Assembly (NCBI GenBank): GCA_046297935.1
Contig: JBKBHA010000007.1
Span: 124,001 to 188,000 of the forward strand
Source: CAYMZZ01 sp046297935
GTDB lineage: Bacteria > Bacteroidota > Bacteroidia > Chitinophagales > Chitinophagaceae
Direction of reading: 5' to 3'
Length of the DNA: 64,000 nt
Shown here: one piece after another, positions 17,630-26,664 of the stretch
How positions within the stretch are numbered: position 1 is the first letter of the stretch
Layout: the number at the start of each line of letters is the position of its first letter
Made by a program: the position numbers and the translations under genes
The notes under the pieces: model-generated
Database searches by the model: none
What the model was told of the DNA's origin: nothing
What the model saw: only the letters and a program-made list of their open reading frames with translations

Positions 17630-20600
17630 TCATTTTTCCTTCTCCACTTTCGTCGAATCGCTCCCTGCTACAGGTGCTTCTGTTTGGGCTTTCTTTTTCT
17701 TCTTTCTAAAAAAATCCGATATGGAATCAAATTCGCGGCGGTAGGCGATGCTGGCGCCGGTTCGTCTGGTACGTGCAGCACCGGAGTTGCTACTGGTAAG
17801 GTAGTCGAGGTTTTGCCTGTAGAAAAAGCTGGCGCGAATGGTGCCGCTCTGGTTGATCAGCCATTCCGCGGTTACATCGGGCAGGAACTGTACGTTCTGT
17901 TGAATGGTCGATTGCAGTGGTACATCAAGGGTACTGCCCAGCGTGACCACGAACCTGTCTTTGAACATCGAGATCGGCACATTCACATTAAAGTTCGACT
18001 GATTGAAACCAATGGAACTATTGCTGGCAGCATTCAGCAGGTTTCGGTTATACACCGACCCACTGAAGTTGATGCTGATATTATCGTTGCCCAGAATGCG
18101 CGACAACTCGCTATTGAGTTTGCGGTTGATTTCGTTGAACAACAAGCCTGAAATACTGGAAATGGTGCTATTGGTGAATTCACCAAGTGCGGTATTCAAT
18201 CCGGTATTGGGTGCAAAATCGGGTGGAGCAAAGCTGTTGAACACGATCAGGTAGCTCACCTGTCTGGTTATTTCATTTGGATTTTTTTCAATCTGCTGCA
18301 TGGCGGTGGCAATTGAAAAATCGGAATTGGCGCGTCCGTTGGGAGAGAACTCGAGCTTAAATGAAAATTCAGGCTTAAAAAGTTGCCCGCGCAGGTTAGC
18401 TACAACGTATACGTCTTCGCGATGGCGAGAGAATTCGGAACCGGATGCCAGCAGGTCGGCCAGCGGCGCGAAGCTCACGTCTTCGGCAGTATAAATCGCA
18501 TCGAACTGTATCTGTGCGGCATAGGGATCACCGTTCCAGGTAATAAAATTTTCAGAGCCTTCGCGAATCTGGAAAGGCTTTTTGAAAAAAGATTGAAACG
18601 TGAACAGATACTCGCCCTGTCTGATATCGAATCGTCCGCGCATTGATAATTTTTCATTTGTACCAGAGCGGATATTAAGTGTGCCTGAACCACGCCCTTC
18701 GATGTTATCGCCGGTTAAATCATCAAGTATCACTTTCACACCCACCAGTGGATTAGCGGTTACATCTACATCGTAGATGATGCTTGAACCAGAAGCCGAA
18801 AAACTGCTGTCAACCATTTCTCGTCCATAAGTACGCTCTACCAGGAAATCGGCAATGCCCGATTCTCGCCCCACATAGGAAGGGATGGTAACAAAGCTGC
18901 TATCCTCGCTAGAGGCTACCGCATCAATTTTCATGTATAGATCCGATTGCGGACCAATTAGCGAAAATGAACCAGTGCCTTTTACATCCCCATAAAATTG
19001 TTTGTTGTCGGCCACTGTTGTATGTAAAAGCTGTATGGGCTTATTATTGGCGCTGCCAATGGTGTTAGGTTTTTGAGTAGACACAGTAAGGTCGTAAAAC
19101 ATGTTGCGGAAAGCCTCATGCTGTATACCACCGCGCAGATACACGGGATTCTGCGTAACTGAATCAATCAATACAAGACCATCGAGGTTTATTTCGTTTG
19201 CCAGCAAACTTAGATCGGTATCCTGTATCCGGTAATAGCATTGGGTAAAATTAACCTTCAGACTTGCGTTCTGCAGTCGTCCCTTACCGGTTACATTGAT
19301 ACCTGTAAGGGGCCCGGTAAGATCAAAGTTTCCGGTAACATACCCGTTAAAATCGGAAAACAGTCCGCCTAAAAATCGTTCCAATATCGACAGCGGGTAT
19401 GTTTTGGCGCTGATCTGAATAAGGTTCTGTTTTTGTAGCTCTGGTGATCCGGTATGGATTTTCAGGTCGAAGGCCAGATTATTTTCTTCATTTGCCGTTT
19501 TTCCCTGCGCAGTCAGCAGTTTTTGTTTGCTATCGTATACCAGACTTGCAAGAGCATCGCCAATTGAATCATTGTCGAGCATCAGGGATTCGGCCCGGAG
19601 ATCCTTCGCAGTCAGGTAAGGATTGTTCATCGGATCTTCCAACGTTATATTTCCCGACAGTAGACCTTCGAGCCGGTTGCGAGGTAGCAGGAAAGGGCTG
19701 ATATCACCCAGGTTCACTTTTTCCAGTTCTACCAGCAAGTCATTCCAATCGCCGGTTTCTGAAGGTCTCGTTTGAAGCCGGATAGACTGGTTACTTTCTT
19801 TCAGCACTAATTGTCCGCTGGCTGGCATATTTGAACGGAACTCCAGCTCTCCATTTTCCTCAATTACCCAGGACTTGCCGTTGATGTTGAAGCTGGATGA
19901 ATCAAATTCAATGCGAACTCCGTTGCGATAGGTAAGTACCGTACCATTGATGCTGGCCTGGTTGATGGCCTGGTTAGCGCCGGTATAAATTTTCACTCTT
20001 GACCGATCTTCGCTTGCATCGATCCGAAACAATGCTAAAGGCACATTCAAACTATCGCTCAAACGAATATTGCTGGCGCCGCCCAGCAGGGTTAGGCTGT
20101 CTGCGTTGCCATCGGCCGACAATCGCACTTCATCGAAATTATAACCATCGTATTTGAATTGCGGAATGCTGGCATCCAGTTTAAGCGTATTGCTTCGCGT
20201 GTCGATCATGCCTGTAAAATGGCTGTTGTTAAAGCCATAAAGACTGGTGTCGATCATCTGGATATAATCATCTACATACTGAGTTGTAATGTCGAAATTG
20301 AACACTTCATTTTCCGGGGTGCGCTTGGGCGGAGGTATGTACGCAGGGTAATATTTGTGTAGGAAAAGGCGCGTTGCGTCGGGCAGATCGCGCAGCGAAA
20401 ACTGGCCACTCACTCTTGCGTCCACTTCGTTGGACTGCAATCGGATCGTCTTTTCATCGTTGATCAGGCTCGATGAAATCACGAGTGAGTCGAATGGTAG
20501 AGGTAGTTCATTTCGGCTGAGTGTTGCGTCCATTATTTCCGCCCGACCTAAAAAATTATCAATATTATCGCCACTCAGATTTAATCTCGCTCGTCCGGCA

Positions 20601-22453
20601 AATTTTATATTGTCTTTAGTCAGTTTAAGTTTCTGCAAATTCGCGTTTTGTACATTCGCTTTGAAATCAAACACCGGGATTGAATCATTGAAGTTGATGA
20701 GTCCGTTTAAGGTAAGTGACAGTTCCGGATCATCAATGGATGCATCACCTTCAAACAGTTTTTTGTCGAGGCGTCCTTTGAGTTGAAGATTTTGATACCG
20801 GTAGCCTTTGTAGTCAGCAAACAGAATCTGGCCGTCGATTTCGGTATTACGATCATTGGGTTGAAAGCCGCGACCTTTGACAGTCCCTTTGAGTGCCACC
20901 GCGCCAATGCTGCTGTCTTTGAGGAACTGTCCTAATCGGAAATAATCCGTTGCCAGGGTGCCGGAATAAACGGGCGGGCTGCCTTCCGGTAGTTTCATAT
21001 TCAGGTCGCTCGTGACCACGCCCAGATTGGTCTCAATCGTTCCAAAGGTTACAAAATCGCGAATGAATCCCGTGAAGCTGCCGCGAAAACGAAGCGACGC
21101 AAGCTGCCGCAAATCAGGACTGGTAACTGTTGAAATGGCGGGCACAATACTTACAGCGCTCTGATAGGTGGTGCGAAATTCGTTCGCTTTGAAATCGATG
21201 AAAGTCTGGTTGATGTCGGGGAGACCCGTTAAACTGATATCTCCATTCAGATAAGTATTGGCACCCGCCTGAATTTCGAGCCCCCGACCGACGAGTTCAT
21301 CAACGGTACCACGTACCGATCCGTTCAGCGTAATGTTTTTCTTCCAGGTCTTCAGCGCCGGAGCAAAATAGGCGATATCATCGCTGTCTATTTCTGAGCC
21401 CACAAAATTGGCCTGCATATAAACAGCATGAATATAGTCGTTCATGTCGCTGAAGTCATCAAAGCTCATGCGGTAGGAGTCGCGGATGATGCTATTGTTG
21501 GTCTGAATCTCCATCTTTCGGAAATCCATTTCCCGGGGAGTCAATTTTACCAGCGCTTCCATACTTTTTACCACAAACCCTGAACGTTCCTGTGTGGCGA
21601 GGCTCAAGTTTGCCGTTATGGTATCCTGTTTCCACCTTATATCTCGCAGCGAAGTTTTTATTTGGGAGAAATCAATGTGTCGGCCATCGAACCAGGCAAT
21701 CTGGGTGCCTTTGGTTCCTTTGTCTATTCGAAGACGGCCATCTTCAATTTGCACCAGGTCAGCATCGAGTACCCAGCCAGCCGCATTCCACTGGAGGCTG
21801 CTGTCTAAACTGGCTGCGGGTTCGTTCTGTTGTTGTAAGGCGAGGTTCGGTTTCTTTTTTGGGTAATCAAACAACTGCACATCGGGCCGATCGATTTTCA
21901 GGGAGCCGATAGAGATGGATTTCTTGCTGAAATTGATTGTTCTGGCATCCAGCGAAAGTTGCGCGAGGCTGAGCTGCAGGTCCTGACCCAGCCAGGCATC
22001 TTTTTTTTCGATCCGGACGCGGCTCATCTCCACTTTTTTCAGATCCAGTTCAGTTCCGCTGCCGCCACCGCCCGTGCCAGGCGAAGCAAAATAGTCGATC
22101 AGAAACTGGTGCCTCCACACGGAATCGCTGCGTTGAATGCGAATCAATGCATCTTCCAGCCCAATGTATTTGAGCTCAATTTTGTCTTTGATGAAAAACC
22201 AATCGGTAATGCGCAGGTTCACCGTACCCGCATAAACAAGGGTGTCTTTTTGCCGATCTTCGACCAGCAGGCCCGACAGGGCGAGGCGATTGAAGAGGCC
22301 GATATCAACATGATCTATTTTAACAACTGTATTCAGATCGCGCGATAGCCGGGCAGTGATTTTTCGGCTGAGCCAGTTTTGTCCCCAGGGGCTTTGTACG
22401 AAAATCCAGGCAGCCACCAGCAGAAAAACCAGCGTAAGGAAGAACCAAAGCAA
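17630..22453 (-). CDS. tamB: TamB-like translocation/assembly or lipid-transfer protein
   Basis: 1607 residues. One N-terminal membrane anchor (LLWFFLTLVFLLVAAWIFV) is followed by a very long beta-rich body (AsmA/TamB repeats) and the C-terminal TamB (DUF490) domain: GEYLFTFQSFFKKPFQIREGSENFITWNGDPYAAQIQFDAIY, later RGQLFKPEFSFKLEFSP. The tail is basic (RKKKKKAQ). TamB-like proteins span the periplasm as a hydrophobic groove and carry phospholipids or help outer-membrane assembly. The first ordinary start codon in frame is a TTG at 22453; upstream codons encode LRLRKFKK, which would suit a membrane anchor, but no ATG or GTG is present before the in-frame stop, so the true start may be TTG 22453 or a CTG at 22474/22480. 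Confidence 0.9.
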   Translation of the reverse strand: MLWFFLTLVFLLVAAWIFVQSPWGQNWLSRKITARLSRDLNTVVKIDHVDIGLFNRLALSGLLVEDRQKDTLVYAGTVNLRITDWFFIKDKIELKYIGLEDALIRIQRSDSVWRHQFLIDYFASPGTGGGGSGTELDLKKVEMSRVRIEKKDAWLGQDLQLSLAQLSLDARTINFSKKSISIGSLKIDRPDVQLFDYPKKKPNLALQQQNEPAASLDSSLQWNAAGWVLDADLVQIEDGRLRIDKGTKGTQIAWFDGRHIDFSQIKTSLRDIRWKQDTITANLSLATQERSGFVVKSMEALVKLTPREMDFRKMEIQTNNSIIRDSYRMSFDDFSDMNDYIHAVYMQANFVGSEIDSDDIAYFAPALKTWKKNITLNGSVRGTVDELVGRGLEIQAGANTYLNGDISLTGLPDINQTFIDFKANEFRTTYQSAVSIVPAISTVTSPDLRQLASLRFRGSFTGFIRDFVTFGTIETNLGVVTSDLNMKLPEGSPPVYSGTLATDYFRLGQFLKDSSIGAVALKGTVKGRGFQPNDRNTEIDGQILFADYKGYRYQNLQLKGRLDKKLFEGDASIDDPELSLTLNGLINFNDSIPVFDFKANVQNANLQKLKLTKDNIKFAGRARLNLSGDNIDNFLGRAEIMDATLSRNELPLPFDSLVISSSLINDEKTIRLQSNEVDARVSGQFSLRDLPDATRLFLHKYYPAYIPPPKRTPENEVFNFDITTQYVDDYIQMIDTSLYGFNNSHFTGMIDTRSNTLKLDASIPQFKYDGYNFDEVRLSADGNADSLTLLGGASNIRLSDSLNVPLALFRIDASEDRSRVKIYTGANQAINQASINGTVLTYRNGVRIEFDSSSFNINGKSWVIEENGELEFRSNMPASGQLVLKESNQSIRLQTRPSETGDWNDLLVELEKVNLGDISPFLLPRNRLEGLLSGNITLEDPMNNPYLTAKDLRAESLMLDNDSIGDALASLVYDSKQKLLTAQGKTANEENNLAFDLKIHTGSPELQKQNLIQISAKTYPLSILERFLGGLFSDFNGYVTGNFDLTGPLTGINVTGKGRLQNASLKVNFTQCYYRIQDTDLSLLANEINLDGLVLIDSVTQNPVYLRGGIQHEAFRNMFYDLTVSTQKPNTIGSANNKPIQLLHTTVADNKQFYGDVKGTGSFSLIGPQSDLYMKIDAVASSEDSSFVTIPSYVGRESGIADFLVERTYGREMVDSSFSASGSSIIYDVDVTANPLVGVKVILDDLTGDNIEGRGSGTLNIRSGTNEKLSMRGRFDIRQGEYLFTFQSFFKKPFQIREGSENFITWNGDPYAAQIQFDAIYTAEDVSFAPLADLLASGSEFSRHREDVYVVANLRGQLFKPEFSFKLEFSPNGRANSDFSIATAMQQIEKNPNEITRQVSYLIVFNSFAPPDFAPNTGLNTALGEFTNSTISSISGLLFNEINRKLNSELSRILGNDNISINFSGSVYNRNLLNAASNSSIGFNQSNFNVNVPISMFKDRFVVTLGSTLDVPLQSTIQQNVQFLPDVTAEWLINQSGTIRASFFYRQNLDYLTSSNSGAARTRRTGASIAYRREFDSISDFFRKKKKKAQTEAPVAGSDSTKVEKEK

Positions 22454-22493
22454 TATTTTTTTGAATTTCCTCAGCCTCAGTAATTTAAAGATG

Positions 22494-22524
22494 CAAAATT
22501 AAGGTCTTGGCGAATGCAGACAAA
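22494..22524 (-). promoter_or_regulatory. Full consensus promoter of tamB
   Basis: On the minus strand TTTG (22524-22521), a 19-nt spacer, then TAATTTTG (22501-22494): an exact match to the Bacteroidota sigma-ABfr consensus. Transcription should begin near 22487, which limits the start codon of tamB to the region downstream of it. Confidence 0.8.
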
Positions 22525-22574
22525 TAAAGTACCAAGCTTGCAAATGCTTCGGTAAATTGCTCAAAAAAACTAAG

Positions 22575-23744
22575 ATGAAGAAACTGCTCATCCTATTTTC
22601 ACTTTTCTTTTTTGTTAACTCCCATAGTTGGGCCCGGCAGACCGGCGATCGGAAGTGGGTGCTGGTGATACACGGTGGTGCGGGCACAATTTTGAAGAGC
22701 CAGATGACGGCAGAAAAAGAGAAGGCTTATAATGCCGCACTGGAAGAGGCATTGGCGAAGGGAGAGGCAATTTTAAACAAAGGCGGCTCTGCGCTTGACG
22801 CAGTGGAAGCAGCCGTTCGAAGCATGGAGGATAACCCGCTGTTTAATGCAGGAAAAGGAGCCGTATTCACCAATGCAGGCAAAAACGAATTAGATGCAGC
22901 TATCATGGATGGAAGGAATCTGGCTGCCGGCTCTGTGGCCGGCGTCACTGTGGTCAAAAACCCTATATCCGCGGCCCGGGCGGTGATGGAAAAAAGCCCG
23001 CATGTGATGATGGCCGGACCTGGCGCCGAACTTTTTGCAGCCAGCCAGGGTTTAGACATCGTCGATCCTTCGTATTTCTATACAGATGACAGGTGGAAGG
23101 GACTGCGGCGCATGCAGCAACGCGATTCGATCGAGAACCTGAAAAAAAGCAGGACCCGGACAAATTCAGAAGAAAAGGATCCGGTAAATCTGGATCTGGT
23201 ATTGGTTGAACTGAACGCACTGGAAGCAGAACTTGCTTCTTGCGGGAACGCAGAAGAACGGAAAGAAATACTTGCCGAAATAGCGGTTCGCAGGCATCTG
23301 TTACGCGAAACGCCGCATGGCGACAAATTCGGCACGGTGGGCGCTGTGGCTTTAGATCGTCAGGGCAACCTCGCAGCTGCAACCAGTACAGGTGGTATGA
23401 TGAACAAGAAGTTTGGACGCATTGGTGATGCCCCGATTATAGGTGCTGGCACTTATGCCAACAACAAAACGGTGGCAATAAGCGCTACGGGCTGGGGCGA
23501 ATTTTTTATCCGCCTGGTCATGGCAAAAACGATCAGCGACAGGATGGAATACGGAAAAGAGGACCTGAAGACGGCTGCAGACGAAATGGTCATGAAGCAA
23601 TTGCCCGGCCTGGGTGGGGATGGCGGCCTGATTGCTGTGGACAAAGACGGTAACATTGCTTTACCTTTCTGTACATCCGGAATGTATCGAGGATATTCGA
23701 AAGAAGGTGGGGAAAAGAAAGTAATGATCTATAAAGAGGATTAA
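22575..23744 (+). CDS. Exported isoaspartyl peptidase / L-asparaginase
   Basis: 389 residues from the ATG at 22575, which starts a signal peptide (MKKLLILFSLFFFVNSHSWA). The mature part is an N-terminal-nucleophile hydrolase of the plant-type asparaginase family: WVLVIHGGAGTI at the start, then the autocleavage site in HGDKFGTVGAVALD, where Thr becomes the nucleophile, followed by TSTGGMMNKKFGRIGDAPIIGAGTYA. It removes isoaspartyl residues from peptides or hydrolyses asparagine, here in the periplasm. The outer-membrane protease-like gene follows 33 bases downstream, possibly in one transcript. Confidence 0.9.
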   Translation: MKKLLILFSLFFFVNSHSWARQTGDRKWVLVIHGGAGTILKSQMTAEKEKAYNAALEEALAKGEAILNKGGSALDAVEAAVRSMEDNPLFNAGKGAVFTNAGKNELDAAIMDGRNLAAGSVAGVTVVKNPISAARAVMEKSPHVMMAGPGAELFAASQGLDIVDPSYFYTDDRWKGLRRMQQRDSIENLKKSRTRTNSEEKDPVNLDLVLVELNALEAELASCGNAEERKEILAEIAVRRHLLRETPHGDKFGTVGAVALDRQGNLAAATSTGGMMNKKFGRIGDAPIIGAGTYANNKTVAISATGWGEFFIRLVMAKTISDRMEYGKEDLKTAADEMVMKQLPGLGGDGGLIAVDKDGNIALPFCTSGMYRGYSKEGGEKKVMIYKED

Positions 23745-23777
23745 AAAATAATACAGGCGCAAACGGGTTCATCTACT

Positions 23778-26618
23778 ATGCACTCAATACCAGTGATACG
23801 ATTGTTCTGTGTGCTGCTGGGTTCCGGCTTTGTGTTGTCGGCAGCTTCCCAGCAATTTGGAGGCACGCCTCCCGAAGTTTCGTGGAAACAGTTAAACAGC
23901 GATACTGCGCAGATTATTTTTCCTACGGGGCTCGACAGCCAGGCATGGCGGGTAGCCAATATTATTCACCGGCTGGCTGCTTCAAAGCCTGCTTCGCTTG
24001 GGACCAAACTGAGGAAGATACCTGTAGTGTTGCAGGGACAAACTACCATTGCCAATGGCTATGTGGGTCTGGGTCCCTATCGTTCTGAATTTTATTTAAC
24101 ACCTGCGCCCGACAATTTTAGCCAGGGCTCGCTTAACTGGACAGATCAGCTCGCTATTCATGAGTATCGACATGTACAGCAGTTCAACAACTTCGACAAC
24201 GGTCTCAGCAAACTGATGCGCACTCTTTTCGGGCAGGAGGGGTATGCACTCGCCATTAATGCATCGATACCAGACTGGTTTTATGAAGGCGACGCGGTCT
24301 ATATGGAAACGGTAGTAACTGATCAGGGCAGAGGGCGGCTTCCGCGTTTTTTGAATGCCTACCCTGCACTTTGGAAGGCGGACAAGAAGTATTCCTGGAT
24401 GAAGCTGCGCAATGGATCGCTGAAAGATTATGTGCCCGATCACTACCGACTGGGATACCTGCTGGTGAACTACGGATACGAAAAATACGGAACGGATTTC
24501 TGGCAAAAGGTAACACGCGATGCTTCGGCTTTTAAAGGACTCATTTATCCTTTTCAAAAGGCGATTCAGCGCCACTCGGGTATCAGTTATCGGCAATTTT
24601 TGGTCGATGCCGAAAAATGGTACCAGGCTAAAGCTCAGGAGGCTGCAACAGGTGCCAGTACTGCAGAAGCGGGACCTGATCCTTTGTTGCCTCTCAACAA
24701 ACGCGTACTCACACAGTACCTGTTTCCATACCAGGTATCTGCCGACAGCATCTTGTACCTTAAGAAAGCGAATGACCGGCGACCCACTTTTATGTTGCGA
24801 GACGGAAAAGGCGAACAGTGGATCCGTATACGTGATATCTCCATCAACGATCAATACAGCTATCGAAACGGCAGGGTAGTATACGCGGCCTATGAATCTG
24901 ATCCACGATGGGGCTGGCGTGATTATAGCGTGATCCGGATTTTCGATTTGCAGACGCGACTTCAAAAGACCTTAACGAGCCGTAGCAAATATTTTACACC
25001 CGATATTTCCGAATCGGGCGAGCGCGTGGTTGCCGTGCAGAACCTGACCAATGGCCAGAGCGAACTGCATGTGCTGGACGCACTAAGCGGTGAACTGATC
25101 AAGCGCTTTCATCATCCCGGAGTGTTATTATATACCGATCCAAAATTTCTGTCAGAAGATTCACTGGCCGTTGCCCTGCGCGACAGGGAAGGTAAGATGA
25201 GTTTGGCCGTGATTTCCATTTCTGATGGAGCGTTAGAACGCCTAACTCCGCCCTCATTCAGTGTATTGGGTTATCCCTGCGCAGATGCGGGCTATATCTA
25301 TTTTACCGCCAGTTATGATGGCACTGACAATATTTACAGAATCGCGCGCAAGGGCGGAGAAGTGGAAGGATTGAAGACCCGCTGGGAGTTAGGTAATTAT
25401 TTTGTTAATGTTGCTAACGGCAATATCAACTGGTCGGCAGTTACCGCTGATGGATTGCAATTGCAACAACAGCGGCTGGCCGAGGCTGAGTGGACAAAAC
25501 TGGACGAAATATTCCTGTATCGTCAGGCAATTCAGTATCCCGTGGCCGGCGCCAACGAACTGGCTATTCCCGATCTCAATTCAGGTTCGTCGGCTCCACG
25601 CAACTTAAGCGCGTATCCGAAAGGCACGCGATTATTCAACTTTCACAGTTGGCGTCCCTATTATGAAGATCCGGAATTTACCTTTTCGCTATATGGACAG
25701 AATATATTGAACACGCTGGAAACTCAATTATACTATCTGTACAACGAAAACGAGAAAACCAGCGCGGCAGGGGTGAGTGCCACCTATGGGCGCTGGTTCA
25801 CACAATTGAATGTTGGGTCTCAATACACGTTTTCAAGGCAACAGGCTATCGGCAATCGGATAAGGACCTGGGATCAGATGGACACGCGTATAGGTTTAAA
25901 TGTGCCCCTTAGTTGGGCACGAAAACAGACTTTTCGGTCGTTCAATGTTGGCAGTAATCTTTATTTTAATCAGGAGTTTAATAAGGGCTTCTACAAAGAC
26001 TCCCTTGGCAGCACCAATTTCTTCTACCTTCAACATTTTATATCATTAAGTGAGCAGGTAGAGTCGGCTGTGCAGCATATTTACCCACGATTGGCTTATT
26101 CACTGAATCTGCAGTTTCGTCATGCTGTTTCAAAATACAGCAGCCGGCAGTTTCTGGGTACGGGTGCCATTTATTTCCCCGGTTTAGCATCTACTCACAA
26201 TTTAATTTTCAATCTGGCCTGGCAGGAAACTGGTACCCGGGATGTTCGCTTTGCCAATCGTTTTCCGTATTCACGAGGCTACAATGCCGCTTATTTTGCG
26301 CGCATCTGGGGTATTCGAAGTAATTATCATTTTCCTTTGTTGTATCCCGACTGGGGGTTTGGAAACATTCTGTATATACAACGAATTCGGGCTAATGCAT
26401 TCTACGACTATGCGCGTGCTTATGATGCAAATCGGAGACCTTTTGCCAATCAGAATTCCTGGGGCGGTGAACTGTTTTTTGATACCAAATGGTGGAACCA
26501 GTACGAACTCAGTTTTGGATTGCGAGTGAGCAATCTTCGCAACCGAGATTTCCCCACAGGCACGGTGGGGGGAACGGTTTTCGAGTTCATTATGCCTGTA
26601 AGCATTATTCCTCGTTAA
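23778..26618 (+). CDS. Outer-membrane protein with HExxH peptidase-like domain, propeller and barrel
   Basis: 946 residues. Signal peptide about 1-25. The first domain resembles the MA-like gluzincin peptidases: H128-E129-Y-R-H132 in AIHEYRHVQQ, and a candidate third zinc ligand E170 in PDWFYEGDAVYME. Residues about 290-600 read like TolB/WD40-type propeller repeats (YFTPDISESGERVVAVQN, YIYFTASYDGTDNIYRI). The final 330 residues are rich in alternating aromatic strands and look like an outer-membrane barrel, ending in a strand (FEFIMPVSIIPR). Such proteins occur in Bacteroidota but I know of no characterised member. It may be a surface or periplasmic protease tethered to its own barrel. Confidence 0.75.
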   Translation: MHSIPVIRLFCVLLGSGFVLSAASQQFGGTPPEVSWKQLNSDTAQIIFPTGLDSQAWRVANIIHRLAASKPASLGTKLRKIPVVLQGQTTIANGYVGLGPYRSEFYLTPAPDNFSQGSLNWTDQLAIHEYRHVQQFNNFDNGLSKLMRTLFGQEGYALAINASIPDWFYEGDAVYMETVVTDQGRGRLPRFLNAYPALWKADKKYSWMKLRNGSLKDYVPDHYRLGYLLVNYGYEKYGTDFWQKVTRDASAFKGLIYPFQKAIQRHSGISYRQFLVDAEKWYQAKAQEAATGASTAEAGPDPLLPLNKRVLTQYLFPYQVSADSILYLKKANDRRPTFMLRDGKGEQWIRIRDISINDQYSYRNGRVVYAAYESDPRWGWRDYSVIRIFDLQTRLQKTLTSRSKYFTPDISESGERVVAVQNLTNGQSELHVLDALSGELIKRFHHPGVLLYTDPKFLSEDSLAVALRDREGKMSLAVISISDGALERLTPPSFSVLGYPCADAGYIYFTASYDGTDNIYRIARKGGEVEGLKTRWELGNYFVNVANGNINWSAVTADGLQLQQQRLAEAEWTKLDEIFLYRQAIQYPVAGANELAIPDLNSGSSAPRNLSAYPKGTRLFNFHSWRPYYEDPEFTFSLYGQNILNTLETQLYYLYNENEKTSAAGVSATYGRWFTQLNVGSQYTFSRQQAIGNRIRTWDQMDTRIGLNVPLSWARKQTFRSFNVGSNLYFNQEFNKGFYKDSLGSTNFFYLQHFISLSEQVESAVQHIYPRLAYSLNLQFRHAVSKYSSRQFLGTGAIYFPGLASTHNLIFNLAWQETGTRDVRFANRFPYSRGYNAAYFARIWGIRSNYHFPLLYPDWGFGNILYIQRIRANAFYDYARAYDANRRPFANQNSWGGELFFDTKWWNQYELSFGLRVSNLRNRDFPTGTVGGTVFEFIMPVSIIPR

Positions 26619-26622
26619 ATGA

Positions 26623-26660
26623 AAATGCCGCTGTAGAAATTGATTGTTCCAGCGGCATTT
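26623..26660. terminator. Hairpin between convergent genes
   Basis: AAATGCCGCTG (26623-26633) pairs exactly with CAGCGGCATTT (26650-26660). The T-tails are short on both strands, so it is probably a modest bidirectional terminator for the preceding gene and valS. Confidence 0.7.
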
Positions 26661-26664
26661 GCAT

